NCBI RefSeq assembly: GCF_019263745.1
Contig: NZ_CP077107.1
Location: forward strand, 1,798,001 to 1,862,000
Direction of reading: 5' to 3'
Length of the DNA stretch: 64,000 nt
Source: Methanospirillum hungatei
GTDB lineage: Archaea > Halobacteriota > Methanomicrobia > Methanomicrobiales > Methanospirillaceae
In this document: positions 60,024 through 64,000 of the stretch, piece after piece
Position numbering within the stretch: position 1 is the first letter of the stretch
How the letters are laid out: each line of letters starts with the position of its first letter
Made by a program: the position numbers and the translations under genes
The notes under the pieces: model-generated
What the model saw: the letters and a program-made list of their open reading frames with translations, nothing else
Database searches by the model: none
Told to the model about the DNA's origin: nothing

Positions 60024-62468
60024 TCAGGTTATCTGATCTTCTGAAACTTCCACTGTTTTTCCAGTTTCAATTATCCGATATGGTCCGGTTGCACGAACTT
60101 CGTACGGATTGTTCTGTGTGCTATAGGGAAGTGTGAAAGAGCCGTTTGAACTCTTTTGTTGCCAGGTATAATTGCGTCCCTGGTTTGAAGTGAGAGGAAG
60201 CTCAATCGTTCCGGTGCCAGGCAGAGTATAGCCATTGACCCGCTCAAAAATCTTTACTTCTTTAATCTGGCGTACATCATCTGATGCAACCGTTGTGGGT
60301 GATTCATAAATCAGTCGGTAATGGCCAAGTGCTGGGACATCAGTTATGGGTTTTGTGAACTGAATTGATCCTGCCAGACGCTGGGATGAGGGGGCCAAAT
60401 TTTGAGCATCATGTGCAGATATCTCGCCAGCACTTGTGATTACCGGGATTCCATCATTCAATGGGCTTTGATCGATTGTTAAAAGAGTGCCTCCTGATCC
60501 GGAAGTGTATGAACCATCAAAAAGGTGCAACCGCGATGCGGTGCTCATAAAGTATGGTTGTTTTAATACGAGGATTGGATCATACCTTCCTGATTCGGGT
60601 GATTGCTGGTAATATGTTTCCTGGTATGATGATATGCTGTCTTTCCCATATGCCCAAAGGGGGAGTGCTGCAAATTTTAACGTAACGGTTGCATAATCAG
60701 TTATGACGTACCTTGCTCCTACTTCTGCGGCATGAGTATTCGCATCTTCTTCAGATTGTGCAGACAGGAATTTTGCAACCGGGGGGACATTATCCTGGAA
60801 AGGTGAAGTTATTGGTATTCTTTTACTCAGGAATGTAATCCAGTGCCCGTAATCCCACCAAGAGAGGATCCCATATGACTCCACCGGATAAGTAAAGTTT
60901 GCTTTTTCATAGATTTTGTCATACATAATACCAGGCTCCGGGGAGTTGTCAGAAAGCCAGAGAAGAGAGTCAGCCCAGTCATTACTAATGGAGATCTGGC
61001 CGATCTGGGTGTCAGTGATAATAAATATCGTCTGTGCGGATAAAACTCCAATCAGGATAATCAGAATGGAAACAACACTCATCGCCCGGATGGATAATGG
61101 ATGCTTTTTCTCAGTATCTTTTTTTGATCTGGATAAGGGCTGTTCATACTCGGTGATTTTTGTATAAAGCGTGCTCAGGGTAATCGCTGCAAACAAAACA
61201 ATGACGACGCTGGCATAATACTCATACCGGAGATGCATGATGGTTGCAAAGAGAATAATCAGACCCCAGACGAGGACTCCCATACGTACCGGATGATACG
61301 AACGGAACAGTTGAATGAGGCAGATTAAAATTCCCAGAAACGCAAGGATTAACGCGATATTATATGAGTACCATGCACGAACCGGTTCCCACATCTGCAT
61401 TTCATTAATGAATGAATCTGCATACGGGAATAAGAAAAATGTTTTTAAATAATTAACAAATTGATCGTGAATGGATGGGAATCCCATTACAAATACAGCA
61501 TACCCTCCAATAATCGTCCCAATTACTCCGCCATAGAAGTATTTAACTGGTTTTTGGTCACAGACATATGAAATAAGACCGAAAATCCCAACAAGTACAG
61601 GGAGCACCATTGCAATAAAAATATGAACAATAGTATAACGATGCACAGATAATCCATCAAAATTTATTCCCAGAAAGAGGAAAAATAAAGAAAAAACGAG
61701 CCAGAATAGACACAAATGAATGAAAAGAGATGACAGTTCTTTATAATTCCGGACGTAAATCGCATGAATAAAAAGGATTATGGCACCAATGCCCAGAAAG
61801 AGGACCATGGTTGGAATGTTCATAATTCCTAGGAAATACGCAAATCCTGCAGATCCCGCAAGAATCAGGCTTTTTGTTGAATAAATTATCGTTTTTTCTT
61901 TTTGGATCGTGAGAATAAGGGCAAGGAGGAGTGTTATGAACAGGGTTGAGAACAACGTTTCAGTCAGATGATGATCAAGGTACCCAAAAAATGAACGGTA
62001 CAGAAGCTCTCCTGTAATGATTGGAACGATTATTGCTGCGATCCACCCTGTTCTTTCTCCACCGGTCAATTTTCCAAGATACCACATGACCGGGACGAGT
62101 ATAAGAAATAGTAATGGGGGAACATATGATGCCATAACCATATTTTCAGGTCGAGTCACTGCCCCCAAAAGAACACAGAGAGTTGCACACAGGAAGGGGA
62201 ACAAGGGACCCCAGTCAACATCTTTTCCTGTTGGATATGCAGTCATTGGATCAAACCATGCATATTCAGGGTAATTAGCTGTAATCTGCTCAATCTGCCT
62301 CATCGAATACCAGGTATCCATAAAAATGAGCTTTTGAACAGGACCGTCGCCAAGATACTCCATTGGCAGAAACCGAAACCACAACCCAGTGAACGATGAT
62401 AATAATACAAGAAGGATGAGAAGATAGGTGGAATGAGCTCGCACCCAGGACAAGTCCAACGTCATCAC
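60024..62468 (-). CDS. aglB: Oligosaccharyltransferase STT3/AglB
   Basis: AglB transfers a dolichol-linked glycan to Asn in N-x-S/T sequons of exported proteins. The 814-residue protein has about 13 membrane helices (1-495) and an extracellular C-terminal domain. Catalytic motifs are Asp51 in IFMDTWYSM, the DHH motif at 165-167 (GYLDHHLTE) and the WWDYG motif near 537-541, which reads the sequon. The C-terminal globular part ends with beta-rich sequence (YRLIYESP, TWQQKSSNGSFTLPYS). The gene adjoins GDP-mannose synthesis and faces a flippase and a glycosyltransferase, so it belongs to a glycosylation region. Confidence 0.95.
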   Translation of the reverse strand: MMTLDLSWVRAHSTYLLILLVLLSSFTGLWFRFLPMEYLGDGPVQKLIFMDTWYSMRQIEQITANYPEYAWFDPMTAYPTGKDVDWGPLFPFLCATLCVLLGAVTRPENMVMASYVPPLLFLILVPVMWYLGKLTGGERTGWIAAIIVPIITGELLYRSFFGYLDHHLTETLFSTLFITLLLALILTIQKEKTIIYSTKSLILAGSAGFAYFLGIMNIPTMVLFLGIGAIILFIHAIYVRNYKELSSLFIHLCLFWLVFSLFFLFLGINFDGLSVHRYTIVHIFIAMVLPVLVGIFGLISYVCDQKPVKYFYGGVIGTIIGGYAVFVMGFPSIHDQFVNYLKTFFLFPYADSFINEMQMWEPVRAWYSYNIALILAFLGILICLIQLFRSYHPVRMGVLVWGLIILFATIMHLRYEYYASVVIVLFAAITLSTLYTKITEYEQPLSRSKKDTEKKHPLSIRAMSVVSILIILIGVLSAQTIFIITDTQIGQISISNDWADSLLWLSDNSPEPGIMYDKIYEKANFTYPVESYGILSWWDYGHWITFLSKRIPITSPFQDNVPPVAKFLSAQSEEDANTHAAEVGARYVITDYATVTLKFAALPLWAYGKDSISSYQETYYQQSPESGRYDPILVLKQPYFMSTASRLHLFDGSYTSGSGGTLLTIDQSPLNDGIPVITSAGEISAHDAQNLAPSSQRLAGSIQFTKPITDVPALGHYRLIYESPTTVASDDVRQIKEVKIFERVNGYTLPGTGTIELPLTSNQGRNYTWQQKSSNGSFTLPYSTQNNPYEVRATGPYRIIETGKTVEVSEDQIT

Positions 62469-62773
62469 AGACTATTTTGAGCTTTTTGTTTATAGTTGAT
62501 AGCATTCCTTTTTGCATTATGTGTCCAAAAAAAGAAATACATTTCTTATGCGACCATTTTTAACCTTTACAAATACCGGACATTTATTTTTGAGAGATAA
62601 TATATCTTCACTGAGTTGATAATGGATGACAATCCATATAATAAGTCATTCGGAGAAAATTTTTACATTTTAACATGTGCACCAATATCCTTTATTCACA
62701 TACAGGATTCAGATAATCATTGAAAAAAGGCATTTACATCACCAGGCTCTCTATAATATCTTAAACACGGACC
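62469..62773. other. Divergent promoter region between aglB and the flippase-like gene
   Basis: This stretch of 305 AT-rich bases holds the promoters of both genes; CTATAATATC (62751-62760) is a TATA-like element close to the plus-strand gene. A 33-codon frame, 62622-62723 (MDDNPYNKSFGENF...), has a TATA-like GATAATATATC (62595-62605) at leaderless distance and could be a tiny gene; evidence is weak. No RNA gene or repeat was seen. Confidence 0.4.
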
Positions 62774-63724
62774 ATGAAATTTGAATCTCTTTTTCAAATC
62801 TTCAAAGAGAGAAAAAACGAATTATTCATCATTAAAGTAATCATCAGTTTAACTCTCATTGCATTTTTGGTATGGTCTTGTAACCTTCAATCAATAATAT
62901 CCGAACTCCACTCCGTATCCCTGATATCACTTATTCCAGTTTTTTTTCTTTATGTTTTGACACTTTTTCTTTTATCTCTTCGCTGGCGTTATCTCCTCTG
63001 TTCGATGAATTACAAAATCTCCATAAATGAATCATTTTTAGCATTTTCAGCAGGAATATTACTTTCGGATATCTCTCCCGGAAGAATTGGCGATATGACA
63101 AGACCTTATTTTGTCAGGGATCACATCCCAATAAGCGTGGGTCTTGCATCGGTCATCCTGGACAGATATTGTGACTTTATTGGTAAAATTATATTTTGCG
63201 GATTGGCCGTCCTTCTTTTTTCTTCTTTATTTCCTCAGGAAATGACTATAATTTTTATCATAATCTCAATTATACCGGTATTCCTTTTAAGTATGTCCTG
63301 GATTTACATGGAAAAAGGGCTGACCTTTTTAAACCGGCCATCTTTACAAAGGATCCATCAATTTGGATCTGAAATACATTCGAGTTTAAAAAGACTTACA
63401 AACCCGAAACTCATTCTTCCAGTCGCAACCATGTGGACTATTTTTATAGCATTCATGCATGGTTTTCGGCTCATACTACTTGCTGAAATTCTGGGTTACT
63501 CACTACCCATAGTAGATATTACCATCCTGCAATCACTGGTTAGTTCTCTGGCTCTTGTTCCAATTACACTCTCGGGAATTGGTCTGGTTGAAGGAGGACT
63601 CACCGCTGTTTTTTCATCATATGGAATCCCCCTTGCTACCGGGGTGACTATTGCGGTTCTTGACAGAATAATAACAGTATGTGTTCATATCATATGCGGG
63701 GCAAGGTATGTTATTAAAAAATGA
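62774..63724 (+). CDS. Flippase-like/lysylphosphatidylglycerol synthase-type membrane protein
   Basis: This 316-residue protein has about seven to eight helices and belongs to the UPF0104/AglD-like transmembrane family. Motifs include FLAFSAGILLSDISPGRIGDMTRPYFVRD (in part), ASVILDRYCDFIG and GIGLVEGGLTAVFSSYG. In archaea related proteins act in glycan assembly or lipid-linked sugar flipping; the exact step is unknown. GC content seems lower than in neighbouring genes. The GT2 gene follows 75 bases later. Confidence 0.85.
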   Translation: MKFESLFQIFKERKNELFIIKVIISLTLIAFLVWSCNLQSIISELHSVSLISLIPVFFLYVLTLFLLSLRWRYLLCSMNYKISINESFLAFSAGILLSDISPGRIGDMTRPYFVRDHIPISVGLASVILDRYCDFIGKIIFCGLAVLLFSSLFPQEMTIIFIIISIIPVFLLSMSWIYMEKGLTFLNRPSLQRIHQFGSEIHSSLKRLTNPKLILPVATMWTIFIAFMHGFRLILLAEILGYSLPIVDITILQSLVSSLALVPITLSGIGLVEGGLTAVFSSYGIPLATGVTIAVLDRIITVCVHIICGARYVIKK

Positions 63725-63799
63725 ATTGGTCTTCTTAAACGAAGATTAGAATGGTTTATCATAGATATGACAGAAAATGAATGTATAGGTTTTAGATAA

Positions 63800-64000
63800 A
63801 TGACTCCACTTGTCTCGATTATCATCCCGGCTCTGAATGAAGAAGATACGATTGGTTCCTGTCTGGAAAAAGTGAAAGCAGGATGTCTGAAAAAAAATAT
63901 TTCATATGAGATTATTGTAGCCGATTCGTCAACCGATGCCACCCCGGAGATTGCTCGTGAACATGGGGCACGGGTCATCAAACCAAAGAAACGGGGATAC
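63800..64000 (+). CDS. Family 2 glycosyltransferase (N-terminal part, cut by window edge)
   Basis: The ATG at 63800 opens a frame that runs to the window end (67 residues seen). The start TPLVSIIIPALNEEDTIGSCL and VADSSTDATPEIAREHGARVI are typical of GT-A fold GT2 enzymes (DPM synthase-like), with the first Asp of the nucleotide-sugar site in IIVADSS. It is probably a dolichol-phosphate sugar synthase or glycan-extending enzyme; it agrees with the neighbouring glycosylation genes. Confidence 0.9.
   Translation, partial: MTPLVSIIIPALNEEDTIGSCLEKVKAGCLKKNISYEIIVADSSTDATPEIAREHGARVIKPKKRGY

Noticed and set aside
1-64000. CRISPR array, insertion sequence or prophage
   Set aside because: No regularly spaced repeats, transposase, integrase or capsid genes were found.

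Overview
The window is a chromosomal segment of a methanogenic archaeon of the order Methanomicrobiales, most likely Methanospirillum or a close relative. The sequence-based reasons are eukaryote-type ribosomal proteins (S19e, L39e, L31e, L18a/LX, L21e, L37e), aIF6, Rpo4, SRP54/FtsY, prefoldin, Pus10 and TrmY, archaeal HMG-CoA reductase, SepF and AglB/STT3; thiol:fumarate reductase TfrAB, which uses coenzymes M and B; TATA-box promoters; and many PAS/REC signalling and PEGA/PKD/DUF3821 surface proteins typical of that group. I see no insertion sequence, prophage or CRISPR array. The gene call is mine; the taxonomic assignment is inference.

Layout. 1-10.6 kb: start of a YyaL-type thioredoxin-domain protein (cut by the left edge), an HTH-PAS sensor, a Cys-cluster HTH regulator, a six-repeat PEGA surface protein, Trm5, HmgA, secreted proteins, exonuclease VII (xseA-xseB) coupled to a lipoprotein, and a TIM-barrel protein. 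10.9-23.3 kb: a CNNM/CBS membrane protein and purN, then a long co-directional information-processing superoperon (RNase P Rpr2, CRM protein, S19e, PDCD5, PP-loop ATPase, L39e, L31e, aIF6, LX, prefoldin alpha, FtsY, SRP54, TrmY, Pus10, L21e, Rpo4, DUF655, KsgA, HemK2-type methyltransferase) with many gene overlaps. 23.3-28.0 kb: hxlB, purH, a DUF3821 surface protein and an ArsB/NhaD-type permease.

28.0-34.1 kb is a signalling island: three stand-alone CheY-like receivers, an XRE regulator paired with a DUF2178 membrane protein, an 878-residue REC-PAS-GAF-PAS-PAS-HisKA_2 kinase, and a REC-HisKA kinase coupled to it by an ATGA overlap. A 355-bp non-coding stretch with three strong hairpins lies inside this island. 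34.1-43.0 kb is a cell-surface island: a PKD protein, an M13 metallopeptidase, small secreted proteins, a TPR membrane protein with an internally repeated unknown module, and a translationally coupled pair made of a dockerin-tailed beta-propeller and a cohesin-like protein. That pair is the most interesting system I see here.

43.0-57.2 kb: a glutaredoxin-thioredoxin reductase fusion, tfrA-tfrB followed at once by an orphan DNA methylase, aspartate kinase-purM, ZPR1/SepF/PUA genes, LSm-L37e-purF, a HEPN-MNT pair, serA and tRNA-Val(GAC). 57.4-64.0 kb: an orphan ABC substrate-binding lipoprotein and then a glycosylation region (GDP-mannose synthesis, STT3 oligosaccharyltransferase, flippase-like protein, start of a GT2 glycosyltransferase cut by the right edge). 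Many surface proteins in the window carry N-glycosylation sequons that this last machinery could modify.
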